Assembly: GCA_022825925.1 (NCBI GenBank)
Contig: JAJDVW010000057.1
Location: 1 to 54,558, forward strand
Direction of reading: 5' to 3'
Length of the DNA stretch: 54,558 nucleotides
From: Pseudomonadales bacterium
GTDB lineage: Bacteria > Pseudomonadota > Gammaproteobacteria > Pseudomonadales > Azotimanducaceae
Shown here: in pieces, positions 42,909-52,169 of the stretch
How positions within the stretch are numbered: the stretch's first letter is position 1
Layout: each line of letters opens with the position of its first letter
Made by a program: the position numbers and the translations under genes
Notes under the pieces: generated by a model
Seen by the model: the letters and a program-made list of their open reading frames with translations, nothing else
The model's database searches: none
Told to the model about the DNA's origin: nothing

Positions 42909-43834
42909 CGCTCGACGCCGACTACCTCCGCTATCCGAACCGCCGCCACGGCATGGACCACGACCGCTACGACTGGTCGATACTGACCACCCGGAGCGCC
43001 GTTTCGTGGCCGGAAGGTGCGCGCGTGGCGCTTTGGGTGAACGTGGCGGTGCAGTTCTTCCCCCTGGACCAGTCCGGCAAGCCGTTCGCGCCGCCCGGAG
43101 GGATGAGCACGCCCTATCCGGACCTGCGCCACTTCTCGCTGCGCGACTACGGCAACCGGGTCGGTATCGTGCGCTGCCTCGAGGCGCTCGACCGCTTCGG
43201 CGTGCGCCCCACGTTCGCCGTCAACGGGGCGGTCGCGGAACGTTGTCCGGAGCTGCTCGAGCGGCTCGTCGGTCGCGGCGACGAGATTCTCGCGAGTTCG
43301 TGGCACATGGACACGCTGCACCACGGCGACATGAACGAAGCCGAAGAGCGGGATCTGGTCGAGCGCACGCTGACCACGCTACGCGCCCGCACCGGCCAGC
43401 CCGTGGAGGGCTGGGTGAGCCCGGCCGGCTCCCAGAGCCGGCGGACGCCGGACCTGCTCGCCGAGCATGGCGTGCGCTACATGGGCGACTGGATCAACGA
43501 CGATCTGCCGTACGCGTTCCGCACCGACTCGGGAGAGATCGTCGCGCTGCCCCTGTCGCTTGAACTCGACGACCAGTTCCTCATCGCGAGCAGCCTGCAC
43601 TCCGAATGGGAGTACGCGACGCAGGTGAAGGACGCCTGCGACTATCTGGCGGAGGAAGCGGCGGCAACCGGCCACGGGCGGCTGCTGGCGCTGTCGGTCC
43701 ACCCCTGGCTGCTCGGACAACCACACCGCATCGGCGCGTTCGAGGCCGTGCTCGAGCATGTCGCCGGGACGCCCGGCGTCTGGTCTGCGTCGGGTTCCGA
43801 AATCACCGCCGCCTGGCGTGACCAACAGGGCTGA
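42905..43834 (+). CDS. Polysaccharide-deacetylase-family hydrolase, PuuE-like (3)
   Basis: 309-aa paralogue of the previous protein: VALWVNVAVQFFPLDQSGKP, SLRDYGNRVGIVRCLEALDR, ILASSWHMDTLHHGDMNEAE in the His-motif position and GRLLALSVHPWLLGQPHRIG. The two share layout and the RDYGNRVG block but differ elsewhere. They may form a hetero-oligomer or act on successive compounds. GTG start inside the previous stop. Confidence 0.87.
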   Translation: MTLDADYLRYPNRRHGMDHDRYDWSILTTRSAVSWPEGARVALWVNVAVQFFPLDQSGKPFAPPGGMSTPYPDLRHFSLRDYGNRVGIVRCLEALDRFGVRPTFAVNGAVAERCPELLERLVGRGDEILASSWHMDTLHHGDMNEAEERDLVERTLTTLRARTGQPVEGWVSPAGSQSRRTPDLLAEHGVRYMGDWINDDLPYAFRTDSGEIVALPLSLELDDQFLIASSLHSEWEYATQVKDACDYLAEEAAATGHGRLLALSVHPWLLGQPHRIGAFEAVLEHVAGTPGVWSASGSEITAAWRDQQG

Positions 43835-44639
43835 AGCCCCTCTATTGCTTGCCGGCGCCCTGGTGCTCGTCCTCGGCTCCGCGCCCTGCCTTGCAGGTCC
43901 GCGCGAGCTGATGGACCTCCTCGTCGGCGAGTACGACAACCACGAGCAGGTCTGGCAGCAAGGTATCGACGGCAAGCCGGTGGACGACCGGCGGCACTGG
44001 CGTTTTCGGCGCCAAGGAGAGAGCGTCCTCGAACTCTCGGTAGGCCAGGGCCAGGCGGCGCCAGATGCGCCCGCGTGGACGTTGGCGTTTTCCGGGGATG
44101 CGGGCGGCATTGTCGCGGAGGTCCGCGGGGCTGCCCTTTGCCGTTATCGATGGAGCCCGCTTGGCTTGGGCTACGAGGGCCGCGTGATCGGCGACTGTCC
44201 GGGGTTGCCGGCGGCGTTCGGCATCGATAGCGAGCTGCTGACGGCCACCTGGCGAGCCGGGTCGAGGGGGCGGGTGGAGCGGGCGCGGCGTGTGCTGCAC
44301 TACGTCGGCTGGGTGGCCCTCAAGCGGAGCCGCCTCGATCCGGCGGCGGGTCCCGACGACTACGTGTTGGTGCGCGACGCGCGCTGGCACGACGGGGGGT
44401 TCCTGCTGCCGGTCCCGGACGGCGTCCGGCCGACGGGCTACGCGATCGAACTCGCCCGGCTCACATACCAGAACACGCGTACTGCGGTCCTCAAGCTCGG
44501 TGTCGTGGACACCGCCACTGGCCAGACGCTGGGCTACTCTTGGGCGCAACCCGGTGCGGATCGCATCGGCATCAACCTCCGTTGGATCCAGGCGGGGCTG
44601 ACCCGGGAACGCGGCCGGGAGCGCGCGACGGGCGACTAA
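43818..44639 (+). CDS. Exported CpcT/CpeT-like protein
   Basis: 273-aa protein with a signal peptide (LLLAGALVLVLGSAPCLAG). ELMDLLVGEYDNHEQVWQQ is the opening of the CpcT/CpeT (DUF1001) fold, which in cyanobacteria attaches bilins to phycobiliproteins. Here there is no phycobiliprotein, so a lipocalin-like ligand-binding role in the periplasm is more likely. GTG at 43818 overlaps the upstream gene by 17 bp. Last gene of the operon. Confidence 0.65.
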   Translation: MTNRAEAPLLLAGALVLVLGSAPCLAGPRELMDLLVGEYDNHEQVWQQGIDGKPVDDRRHWRFRRQGESVLELSVGQGQAAPDAPAWTLAFSGDAGGIVAEVRGAALCRYRWSPLGLGYEGRVIGDCPGLPAAFGIDSELLTATWRAGSRGRVERARRVLHYVGWVALKRSRLDPAAGPDDYVLVRDARWHDGGFLLPVPDGVRPTGYAIELARLTYQNTRTAVLKLGVVDTATGQTLGYSWAQPGADRIGINLRWIQAGLTRERGRERATGD

Positions 44640-44684
44640 GGGGACTGGTCGCTGGACGATCCCCTCCCCCCGTGCGTTCCGAGC

Positions 44685-45575
44685 CTAGCGTGCCGGCGCT
44701 TTTTCGGCGCCCTCACGCACCCGTCGATAGTAGATCCAGCTCGTGACGTTGGGCCGGGTGTCATCGAGCGCCGGCGGCTCGGTGTAGTCCGGATAGTGGG
44801 CGGTGATCTCTTCCTTCATGCTGTCGGGCAACGCGTCCCACGAGGACAGCCTGAGCCCCGACGTGTGCATGTAGATCGCCCCCTCGCGGCCGCCCATCTT
44901 CATCCATGGGAGCCAGTCGGACATGCGCGCCCAGCCGACGTGGCTCGACGCGTGCGGCAGTTCCGAGTCGAGCAGCTCCGCCGCGTTGCCGAAGAAGTTG
45001 AACATCTCCGTCGCGTGGTAGGTCCCGCCCACTTCGGGCTGGAAGTCGCCGCCGAGAGGGTTCGGATAGAAGAGCGGAACGGTGTTGGTCTGGCGCCACA
45101 TGCCGCCTTCGGCGCGACCGCTCCAGCGCATGGGCGCACCGCCGCGGTCCTGCTCGTACATGGCGAAGTTCACCGGGTCGTTGGCCACGTGCAGTACGTC
45201 GACTGTCTCGCCGGTCCAGGGGTTGTCCCAGGTCGCGAGTGCCTCCCCGCTGGCAGGGTCGCGGTAGATCAGGAGTTCCCGCGACACCATGCGAAAGCCC
45301 GCACCGCGCTCGGCGTGCGCATCGGCCACGCAGGCGCGGACGTTCATGCCTTCCACATCGAACAGGTGACGGTCCCGCTCGCCCCGGCGCCTGGAGAAGG
45401 CCCGTCCTTCCCACCAGAAGATTGTGGCTTCACCGTCTACGGTCGAACACATGATCTTGCGCGAGATCGTCAGGGCGTCGACGGGGTCGTTCGGATCCAG
45501 TTCGCGCGCGGTCGCAGGCAGTAGCGGCATGAGGAGCAGGGCTACGAGACTGATGGCGGTGAGAGGCTGATTCAT
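44685..45575 (-). CDS. Exported DUF1838-family protein
   Basis: 296-aa protein with signal peptide (MNQPLTAISLVALLLMP). The mature part matches DUF1838: WWEGRAFSRRRGERDRHLFD, LLIYRDPASGEALATWDNPW, VNFAMYEQDR and TWYYYRR-like end (read SWIYYRRVREG). The family has no assigned function. It is third in the minus-strand operon TonB receptor - flavin oxidoreductase - DUF1838. It probably acts in the periplasm on the imported compound. Confidence 0.82.
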   Translation of the reverse strand: MNQPLTAISLVALLLMPLLPATARELDPNDPVDALTISRKIMCSTVDGEATIFWWEGRAFSRRRGERDRHLFDVEGMNVRACVADAHAERGAGFRMVSRELLIYRDPASGEALATWDNPWTGETVDVLHVANDPVNFAMYEQDRGGAPMRWSGRAEGGMWRQTNTVPLFYPNPLGGDFQPEVGGTYHATEMFNFFGNAAELLDSELPHASSHVGWARMSDWLPWMKMGGREGAIYMHTSGLRLSSWDALPDSMKEEITAHYPDYTEPPALDDTRPNVTSWIYYRRVREGAEKAPAR

Positions 45576-45612
45576 GGTCGTGTTTCCTTGGCTGAAGCGA
45601 CGGCGTCGACCG

Positions 45613-47013
45613 TCACGAAGATGCTTCGAGTATGGCCGATGCGGCCGCTTCGCCGGAGCGGATGGCTCCTTCGATGCCGGGTGCGTCAGCGACGTGTTCG
45701 CCGGCGAAGCGCACACGTCCCGCGGACCGTGACAGGGCGGCACGGCTCTCGGCGACCATACCCGGCGGCCAAGCGGCGTAGGCGCCTCCGGCGAACGGGT
45801 CCGTGCCCCATGCGTGCCGCGCAACGTAGCGGACCCGTCCGGTGGCATTCGGACGGATGCGCGCGAACGTGGCGAGTGCCAGGCGCTCGAACGCCGCTTC
45901 GTCCAGGCGGTCAACTGCGGCCGCGCCAGCCCCGTTGACGATTGCCTTGAAGCCGATGCACGCACCGGTGGCGGGGTGCAGCCGCGGAAAGAGACGTTCG
46001 AGGGGCGTATCGGTCCACATGGTGAGCGGCAGGCCGTCCTCTTGCCAGAAGGGCTCCGCGTCGAACAGGGCCACGGTCACTCGCGTGTAGGCGGCTCGAT
46101 TTATCGTTTGGCGCATCGCCGGCTGCAGGGGGAGGCGCAGCCTGACCCTGCCGAGTGCGGGCAGGGGCAGGGTGCAGACGCAGTGCCCCGCCCGATGTTC
46201 GGAGCCATCGGCGAGCCGTGCGAGCACCAAGCCGCCGGCCTCCGCGAGCGCCGTCACGACGCTGGCGTAGCGCACGGAGCCATCGAGTCTCGCGGCCATG
46301 CATGTGGCGAGCGTGGCGGCACCGGCCTCGAACTGCCCGGCGCCGGTGTCCGATCGGCGGGCGAGCGCTCCGCGCCACCAACCGAGTACGCTCACGTCGT
46401 CGCTGTGGTTGTGGTTGCCCGCCACGTTGACGAGGCGCAGCGCTGCTTCCGACATGCCGCGCTCTCTCAGCACGGCGGTAAATGAGCGGTCGTGGGCGCT
46501 GAAGGATGGCGCGTCCCAGTCGGTCGCGCGGGCGATAGGAATCGTCCGCGCCAGATAGTGCGCCTCGAGTCGGGGCGGCAATACGGCTCGCTCCGGACCG
46601 GCGAGCGGGTTCGCGGACGACTCCGACCAGTGATCGGCATCCAACGTGCGGCCGTTGACGTGCAGGGCGAGTCCCGCAGAGCCGGGCGGAGGCGAGGGTC
46701 GGATCCGCAGTCCGCAATCCCGCGCGAGAGCGTGTACGCGGGTGTAGGAGTCGCCGACCTCAACCGCCCCGAACTCCGGGCGGTCGGGCAGGTCGAAGCG
46801 GGTGTATGCGCGACCCCCGGGGCGGTCCCGCGCCTCGAGCACGAGCGGACGCATTCCCGCCTCCGACAGGTGCCGGGCAGCCGCAAGCCCGGAGAGGCCC
46901 GCGCCGAGGATCAGGACGTCGGCGTCTGGACTTGGACGCCCGGGAGCCCGGCAGGCCCCCGCCAAGACGAGCGTTGATAGGCCCAACCCCCGAAGGACTT
47001 GACGCCGGTCCAT
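45613..47013 (-). CDS. Tat-exported flavin monoamine-oxidase-like oxidoreductase
   Basis: 466-aa flavoprotein. The N-terminus MDRRQVLRGLGLSTLVLAGA is a Tat signal. Then ADVLILGAGLSGLAAARHLSEAG (dinucleotide-binding) and LEARDRPGGRAYT (GG motif) follow, and the C-terminal RVRFAGEHVADAPGIEGAIRSG is the FAD-ribityl site of amine oxidases. It would oxidise an amine or other CH-X bond in the periplasm. Lies 65 bp after the TonB receptor gene. Confidence 0.88.
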   Translation of the reverse strand: MDRRQVLRGLGLSTLVLAGACRAPGRPSPDADVLILGAGLSGLAAARHLSEAGMRPLVLEARDRPGGRAYTRFDLPDRPEFGAVEVGDSYTRVHALARDCGLRIRPSPPPGSAGLALHVNGRTLDADHWSESSANPLAGPERAVLPPRLEAHYLARTIPIARATDWDAPSFSAHDRSFTAVLRERGMSEAALRLVNVAGNHNHSDDVSVLGWWRGALARRSDTGAGQFEAGAATLATCMAARLDGSVRYASVVTALAEAGGLVLARLADGSEHRAGHCVCTLPLPALGRVRLRLPLQPAMRQTINRAAYTRVTVALFDAEPFWQEDGLPLTMWTDTPLERLFPRLHPATGACIGFKAIVNGAGAAAVDRLDEAAFERLALATFARIRPNATGRVRYVARHAWGTDPFAGGAYAAWPPGMVAESRAALSRSAGRVRFAGEHVADAPGIEGAIRSGEAAASAILEASS

Positions 47014-47078
47014 CCCGCCGCGTTGCACGGCTGGTTCTCGTGGCGGTGCCTTGTTCGGGTTCAGGCGATGTCGCCGCC

Positions 47079-49550
47079 CTACCAGTGGACGGCCAGCGTA
47101 ATGCCGAAGTGCGTGTCGCGGCGGGGCGCCACGATGAAGTTGCGCCGGAACGCCTCCGGTTCCGCATAGCGAATCACGTTGTATGCGCTGTCTTCACCGG
47201 TGAGGTTGCGCCCCCAGACCCGAAAAGAGTAGCGGTCCGACACGAAGCCGAAACGCGCGTTGACGAGGGAGGTGTCGCCCGTTTCCGCTTCGTTGTGGAC
47301 CTGGGCGAACTTGCTCGACTCGAAGATGTAGCTTGCGCCGGCGTACCACTCCCAGCCACCCGCCATGGGCCGCCGGATCTCGATGTCGCCGAACACTTGG
47401 TGTTCGGCGGTGCGTGGAATCTGTTTGCCGGAGATCGCCCCGTAGGCGGAGTTGCCCGTGCAGCCCTCGATTTGCGGGAACTGCCGGCCGGTCGAGCAGT
47501 TGACCATCCGATCGTCGAGCACGTCGAGAAGGAGGCCGTGGTTCTGGTCGAACCCGTCGGTGTATTCGGCATCCGTCCACGCGTAGTTCAGCCGGAGCGT
47601 GAGTCCTTCCATGCTTTCCGGTGCGAACGCCAGCTCGGCCTCCACTCCGTTGATGTCCGCATCCCCCGCGTTGACCGTAGCCGACGTGGTGTTCTGGCCC
47701 GAGCGGGCGTTCTGGGTCAGCTGGTAGCCCTCGAGTTCGTTGGAGAAGAGAGCGACGTTCGCAAGCAGGCGCCCGTCCGCCAGGATGCTCTTTGCGCCTA
47801 CTTCGAAGCTGCGGGCGTCTTCCTCGTCGTAGGTCGGCAGGCCTGCCTCGATGGCGACCGTGCTGTTGAAGCCGCCCGGCTTCGTGCCCTCCGCGTACGC
47901 AACGTAGAGCAGATGGTTGTCCGTTGGCCGCCAGTCGAGGGTCAGGCGCGGCAGGAACCCGTCGAAGCCGGCCGACGCGACAACGGGCGGGGCGGCAGGT
48001 GCGCCGAGATCCTGCACCACGGCGCGCTGGTCGATGCTCTCGTCCTGGTAGCGTCCCTCGAGGGTAACGCTGACGTTGTCCGCGACGTCAAACGACACCA
48101 TGGCGAAAGCTGCCGTGTTCTCGATCTCGAGCTCGTTGACGTCCCGCGGGACGACGATCGTCGAACCGAAGAACGGCGCCATCGACTCGCACAGAAAGTT
48201 GGCCTCGCACACGCCCTGCATGCGCAGGAACTCGCCGAACCAGTTGGCCGCGGCGATGCCCTGCTGTGCGGCGGACACCTCGCGGATATCCCGGCTCGTG
48301 CTTTCCTGACTGTAGTAGTAGGCGCCGAGCAGACCGCGCACGCGACCGGAGTCGAACGCGAGCTGGAGTTCGTGCGAGAAGTCGTCGGTGTCTGCGGCGC
48401 TCGCAAACGTGAAGTCGGTCATGCTGCCGGCGTAGGCGTAGAGGAACGGAGGACCGTCGGCGAACCCGCCGAACGGGAAGCCGTTCGGCGTGAAATTGCT
48501 CACCTGGAACGAAGTTGGCAGGTAGTCGCCGTCGTAGACCTCGGCGAGGTCACGTTGCCCGTAACCGCCGATGTAGGTCAGGTCCCAGGTGTCGTCGAGC
48601 TGGTAGGCGACCTTGACGCCCAACTGAAGGACATCGTCCGTGATCCCGGCGTCCGGTGCCTGGACCGGCCAGTCCGTGTCGACGTCGCCGGGCTCGACCA
48701 CGCCACAGAAGTAGCGACCGGCGCCGCCGTAGAGCGCCCCGTCGTCCGGATAGCAGTTGTTGTCGAAGTAGCGCGACGCGAAAATCGCCGGCTGGCCGTC
48801 ATCGCGTTCGGCCCAGTAGGCCCGGGCACGGACGGACAGCCTTTCGTTCGGGGTGAAGTCGAGTACCCCGGACACCGACCGCGACTCCTGTTCGCCGATG
48901 TCTTCGCCGTCGTAGCGGTTGGTCACGTGCCCGCCCATCTCGTACTGCCTTAGCGTCAGGCTGCCGGCCAGGGTCTCGCCGATGGGGCCGGCGACGGACG
49001 CGCGGACGAGGAACTGGTCGTCTCCCGCCGCTTCGCCCTTCACGCTCGCGCGAAACGACTCGCCGGGTGAGCGTGTGACGATGTTGATGGCGCCCGAGTA
49101 GGTGTTGCGTCCGTACAGCGCACTCTGCGGCCCCTTGACGATCTCGATGCGCTCGACATCGTCGAGGTCGTAGTCGTCCATGGGTCCGGAGACGTACACG
49201 CCATCGATGAAGTACGACACGCCGGAGGCGCCGAGTATGTTCGCCTGGCCCCGGATCACCGGCCTGTTGGCGCCGCGCGTGAACTCGGAGTCGAACAGCA
49301 GGCCGGCGGTCATTTTGGATACGTCTGCGAGGCTCTGCACGCCGAATTCGGCGATCTGGTCTGCCGTCAGGGCGGTGACCGCCACCGGCGTGTCCTGCAG
49401 GCTCTCGGTGCGTTTGCGGGCGGTGACGACGATCTCCTCGATCGGCGCGATGGAGGCGGCGGGCTGCGCCTCGGCGGCGGCGGTCCAAGGCACCGACACA
49501 GCCGACAAGGCGAGCAGGATGACTGTCGGACGAAGTCTGCGACACGGCAT
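47079..49550 (-). CDS. TonB-dependent outer-membrane receptor
   Basis: 823-aa receptor: signal peptide, TonB-box region PIEEIVVTARKRTESLQDTP, plug domain (SLADVSKMTAGLLFDS, RGQANILGASGVSYFIDGVY, VERIEIVKGPQSALYGRNTY), then a beta-barrel ending IVAPRRDTHFGITLAVHW with terminal aromatic residue. This subgroup usually imports organic compounds rather than siderophores. First gene of a three-gene operon; operator e is 131 bp upstream. This gives the regulon its outer-membrane entry step. Confidence 0.93.
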   Translation of the reverse strand: MPCRRLRPTVILLALSAVSVPWTAAAEAQPAASIAPIEEIVVTARKRTESLQDTPVAVTALTADQIAEFGVQSLADVSKMTAGLLFDSEFTRGANRPVIRGQANILGASGVSYFIDGVYVSGPMDDYDLDDVERIEIVKGPQSALYGRNTYSGAINIVTRSPGESFRASVKGEAAGDDQFLVRASVAGPIGETLAGSLTLRQYEMGGHVTNRYDGEDIGEQESRSVSGVLDFTPNERLSVRARAYWAERDDGQPAIFASRYFDNNCYPDDGALYGGAGRYFCGVVEPGDVDTDWPVQAPDAGITDDVLQLGVKVAYQLDDTWDLTYIGGYGQRDLAEVYDGDYLPTSFQVSNFTPNGFPFGGFADGPPFLYAYAGSMTDFTFASAADTDDFSHELQLAFDSGRVRGLLGAYYYSQESTSRDIREVSAAQQGIAAANWFGEFLRMQGVCEANFLCESMAPFFGSTIVVPRDVNELEIENTAAFAMVSFDVADNVSVTLEGRYQDESIDQRAVVQDLGAPAAPPVVASAGFDGFLPRLTLDWRPTDNHLLYVAYAEGTKPGGFNSTVAIEAGLPTYDEEDARSFEVGAKSILADGRLLANVALFSNELEGYQLTQNARSGQNTTSATVNAGDADINGVEAELAFAPESMEGLTLRLNYAWTDAEYTDGFDQNHGLLLDVLDDRMVNCSTGRQFPQIEGCTGNSAYGAISGKQIPRTAEHQVFGDIEIRRPMAGGWEWYAGASYIFESSKFAQVHNEAETGDTSLVNARFGFVSDRYSFRVWGRNLTGEDSAYNVIRYAEPEAFRRNFIVAPRRDTHFGITLAVHW

Positions 49551-49681
49551 GGCGATCTCCTGACTGGACTCCGTTGCGGGCTCGCATGCCCGGTGACGGG
49601 CGCGCCGCGGCCGGGGTTGCGCAACAAGGAGGAATGGCTACGTCAGATCCCTCTGGTGGCAACGGCGCGCCCTAATAGATA

Positions 49682-49697
49682 TATTGATACATCATTA
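49682..49697. promoter_or_regulatory. Operator-like site e
   Basis: TATTGATACATCATTA, 14 of 16 bases identical to palindrome b. Located between the TonB receptor (minus) and the DUF3598-like gene (plus). The surrounding 49551-49954 holds no gene that can be supported. Confidence 0.7.
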
Positions 49698-49954
49698 ATT
49701 CAAATTGCAAGCGACAAGGGGCCGCGGCACCCCGTCTGTTGGCCGCGCACGAGGCGCTCAAGCGGGGTCGGAGGGAGAGGGCGCGGCTCGCTCGGGACGC
49801 CCGTGGCTTTGCGGGGTGTGGCGCCAGACCTGACGGCGTAAGCTGTTGCGCGAGGTACGCGAAATCGAGCAGCCCCACTCGTCCGCCTTCGAGGCAGAGC
49901 CATGCCGGGGCGCGCCTGGGAGGGGAGAGGAGTCCTGAGAGGGAGGAGGAACAC

Positions 49955-50404
49955 GTGAGCGAGAACATCCGTTCGGGTATGCCGGTGCTGGTCCGACATG
50001 AGGGGGAATGGCGCGGAGAGTACGTGCACATCGAGCCGAAGGGATCCGTCCTGGACCGGCACGAGTCCCACTTGGTTTGCGCCTTTCCAGAATCGGGGCC
50101 GTTCGACTACCACCAGACGAACACCTACACCTGGACCGGCGGGAAGGTGGAGGAGATCCAGTTCCCGGCCACGTACCGGGACGGCCGCATATGGTGGGAC
50201 AACGAACGCATCGTCGGCTCAGCCTGGGAGGTGGACGAGCGCACGATCATGCTCAACTGGTCGCGCAAGGACCTTCCGGGCAGCTACCTGTACGAGATGA
50301 TTCAGATCAACGAGGGCAACGATCGCCGCGCCCGGACCTGGCACTGGTTCGTCGATGATGGGCTGGTGCGCCGGACCTGCATCGAGGAGGCGCGCGTGGG
50401 CTGA
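49955..50404 (+). CDS. DUF3598/lipocalin-like protein
   Basis: 149-aa beta-rich protein: MPVLVRHEGEWRGEYVHIEP, NTYTWTGGKVEEIQFPATY and a WHWFVDDGLVRRTCIEE end fit small lipocalin-like DUF3598 proteins. GTG at 49955 is set by a strong GGAGGAGG Shine-Dalgarno 5 bp upstream. No signal peptide. It probably binds a hydrophobic ligand in the cytoplasm. Single gene facing the TonB operon across operator e. Confidence 0.75.
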   Translation: MSENIRSGMPVLVRHEGEWRGEYVHIEPKGSVLDRHESHLVCAFPESGPFDYHQTNTYTWTGGKVEEIQFPATYRDGRIWWDNERIVGSAWEVDERTIMLNWSRKDLPGSYLYEMIQINEGNDRRARTWHWFVDDGLVRRTCIEEARVG

Positions 50405-50690
50405 TGCCGCGCTGCCGAGGGCGGGGAGGCATGGCCACCGGGGGGCCCGGACATCTGGCGGGGCAACGAACACTCGAGGGCGAGCGTCAAGCCACCCCCA
50501 GTCGCGCTGCAGCCCGAAGGCGAACTCTGCATGGAGCTGGGGCAGGTCCAAAGGGTCCAAGGGTTCTTCGGGCGGCAGCGTTGGCCGTCCCGTACCACGC
50601 CTACCGACCGGGAGCTTGTCGGGCATTGCGGGCGGTCCCCGAGTCGATGGCCGCGGAGCGGGATACTGGTCGGCGCCTTGGAGCCAGATG

Positions 50691-51197
50691 ATGCGTCTTT
50701 GGAGCATTGATCCCGGGCATCTCGACCCTCGCGGGCTGGTCGCCCTGTGGAGGGAGGGCCTCCTCGCACAAGCGGTCCTGAAGCACGCAACGAAAGGCTA
50801 TCGGCATCATCCCCAGTTGACCCGATTCCGTGCACAGGCAGCGCCAGCGTCGTTCATCGCCGAGTATCTCAAGGCCGTGCACGCCGAATCGGTTGAGAGG
50901 GGCTACCGGTTCGACGTGACCAAGATTACCCCCGGCGGCACCGCGGCACGCATCGACGTGCCGCAAGGCCAAATCGACTTCGAGTGGCGTCATCTGACGG
51001 GGAAGCTCAAGGCGCGCGCGCCCGAGTGGTTCGAACGGCAATCGGGATCCGCGGTGCGCGTTCACCCGCTGTTTCGCGTCGTCCCTGGTGGTGTCGCGGC
51101 ATGGGAACGGGCATCAGGGCCACAGTTCGACGGACAGAGCACGGCCGACAAGCACGCTGGCGTGGGCGGCACCTCGCAAGATGGTGCCCGGCACTGA
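50691..51197 (+). CDS. Pyrimidine-dimer DNA glycosylase/endonuclease V-like
   Basis: 168-aa protein: MRLWSIDPGHLDPRGLVALW, REGLLAQAVLKHATKGYRHH and PQLTRF, then HAESVERGYRFD, match the Pyr_excise family, which excises UV dimers in relatives. The C-terminus (about 40 residues, QSTADKHAGVGG) is probably non-conserved. ATG at 50691 or the adjacent ATG at 50688. The upstream spacer 50405-50690 shows no gene. Convergent with the PLP enzyme with no gap. A housekeeping repair gene at the edge of the cluster. Confidence 0.82.
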   Translation: MRLWSIDPGHLDPRGLVALWREGLLAQAVLKHATKGYRHHPQLTRFRAQAAPASFIAEYLKAVHAESVERGYRFDVTKITPGGTAARIDVPQGQIDFEWRHLTGKLKARAPEWFERQSGSAVRVHPLFRVVPGGVAAWERASGPQFDGQSTADKHAGVGGTSQDGARH

Positions 51198-52169
51198 TCA
51201 AGGACTCTCAGGCACCTCGCCGGCGAGCACGGAACGGAACACGTCGAGGTCGACATTGCCGCCGGAGAGGACCACCGCGACGCGTCGTTGTGCCTGCCGG
51301 TCCGCCTCCTGGCACAACGCCGCCAGCGCGGCAGCTCCGGCGCCCTCCGCGACATTGTGAGTACACAGATAGAGCGTGCGCATCGCCTCGGCGATCTCCG
51401 CTTCGCTGACCTCGACGATGCGCGCTGCGCCCCGACACACGACCTTGAGCGCCTGTTCGTCGGGCACGCGGCAGGCCATGCCGTCGGCGAACGTCCGTGC
51501 CGAGTCTGTGGACACGACGCGTCCCGACGCGACGCTGCGCGCCATCGCGGGGGCGCGGGCGGCCACGACCCCGACCACTTCGGTGCGCAGCCCCATCAGG
51601 TCACGGGTGCGTATGACCCCGCAGATCCCGGAGCCCATGCCGATCGGCACGTATACGGTATCGAGGTCGCGGACCGCCTCGAACAGCTCGAGCGCGTACG
51701 TCGCCGCTCCTCGCACCAAGGCAGGGTGGAGGGAGGGGACCGCGAGCGCCGCCTCGCCGCCTGCCCGACGCGCCGCCTCGATCCGGGCCTCCTCGAAGTC
51801 GTCACCGAACATGACGACCTCGGCGCCCCAGCCGATCATTGCCGCGTTCTTTTCGACGCTGTTGCAGCGCGGGACGAGCACCGTTACTGGAACCCCGAAG
51901 CGGCGCGCCGCGAACGGGATGCTCTGGCCGTGGTTACCCCGGGTCGCCGTCACGATGCGCTGGGGAAGGCGGCCGGCGCCGTGGAGTTCCTCGAGGAGCA
52001 CCAACCCGCCGCGAACCTTGAAGGCGCCGATCGGCGTGTGGTTTTCGTGCTTCACCCACACTTCGCAGCCCACCCGCGTGCAGAGAGATGGCCAGCGGTA
52101 TTGCGGCGTGGGCGGCATCGCCCTCGCCACGGTGCGGCGAGCGTCTGCCAGTCCATCCAGATCGAACAT
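51198..52169 (-). CDS. PLP-dependent threonine/serine dehydratase-like enzyme
   Basis: 323-aa fold-type II PLP enzyme. The PLP Lys is in TPIGAFKVRGGL; RGNHGQSIPFAARRFG binds substrate; GMGSGICGVIRT replaces the usual GGGG.L phosphate loop; LSGGNVD is near the end. It would deaminate a hydroxyamino acid, possibly an amine released in this pathway. ATG at 52169, 83 bp from operator f. Confidence 0.88.
   Translation of the reverse strand: MFDLDGLADARRTVARAMPPTPQYRWPSLCTRVGCEVWVKHENHTPIGAFKVRGGLVLLEELHGAGRLPQRIVTATRGNHGQSIPFAARRFGVPVTVLVPRCNSVEKNAAMIGWGAEVVMFGDDFEEARIEAARRAGGEAALAVPSLHPALVRGAATYALELFEAVRDLDTVYVPIGMGSGICGVIRTRDLMGLRTEVVGVVAARAPAMARSVASGRVVSTDSARTFADGMACRVPDEQALKVVCRGAARIVEVSEAEIAEAMRTLYLCTHNVAEGAGAAALAALCQEADRQAQRRVAVVLSGGNVDLDVFRSVLAGEVPESP

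Noticed and set aside
44640..44684. Terminator between the convergent CpcT-like and DUF1838 genes
   Set aside because: Only a GGGGA/TCCCC pair with a long loop and no T-tract; too weak to call.
46806..48953. Long plus-strand open frame opposite the flavin oxidoreductase and TonB receptor
   Set aside because: Composition of an antisense shadow (Arg/Val/Asp-rich) and it lies opposite clear coding sequence.
50302..50835. Minus-strand frames across the 50405-50690 spacer
   Set aside because: They overlap two supported genes and show only low-complexity composition.
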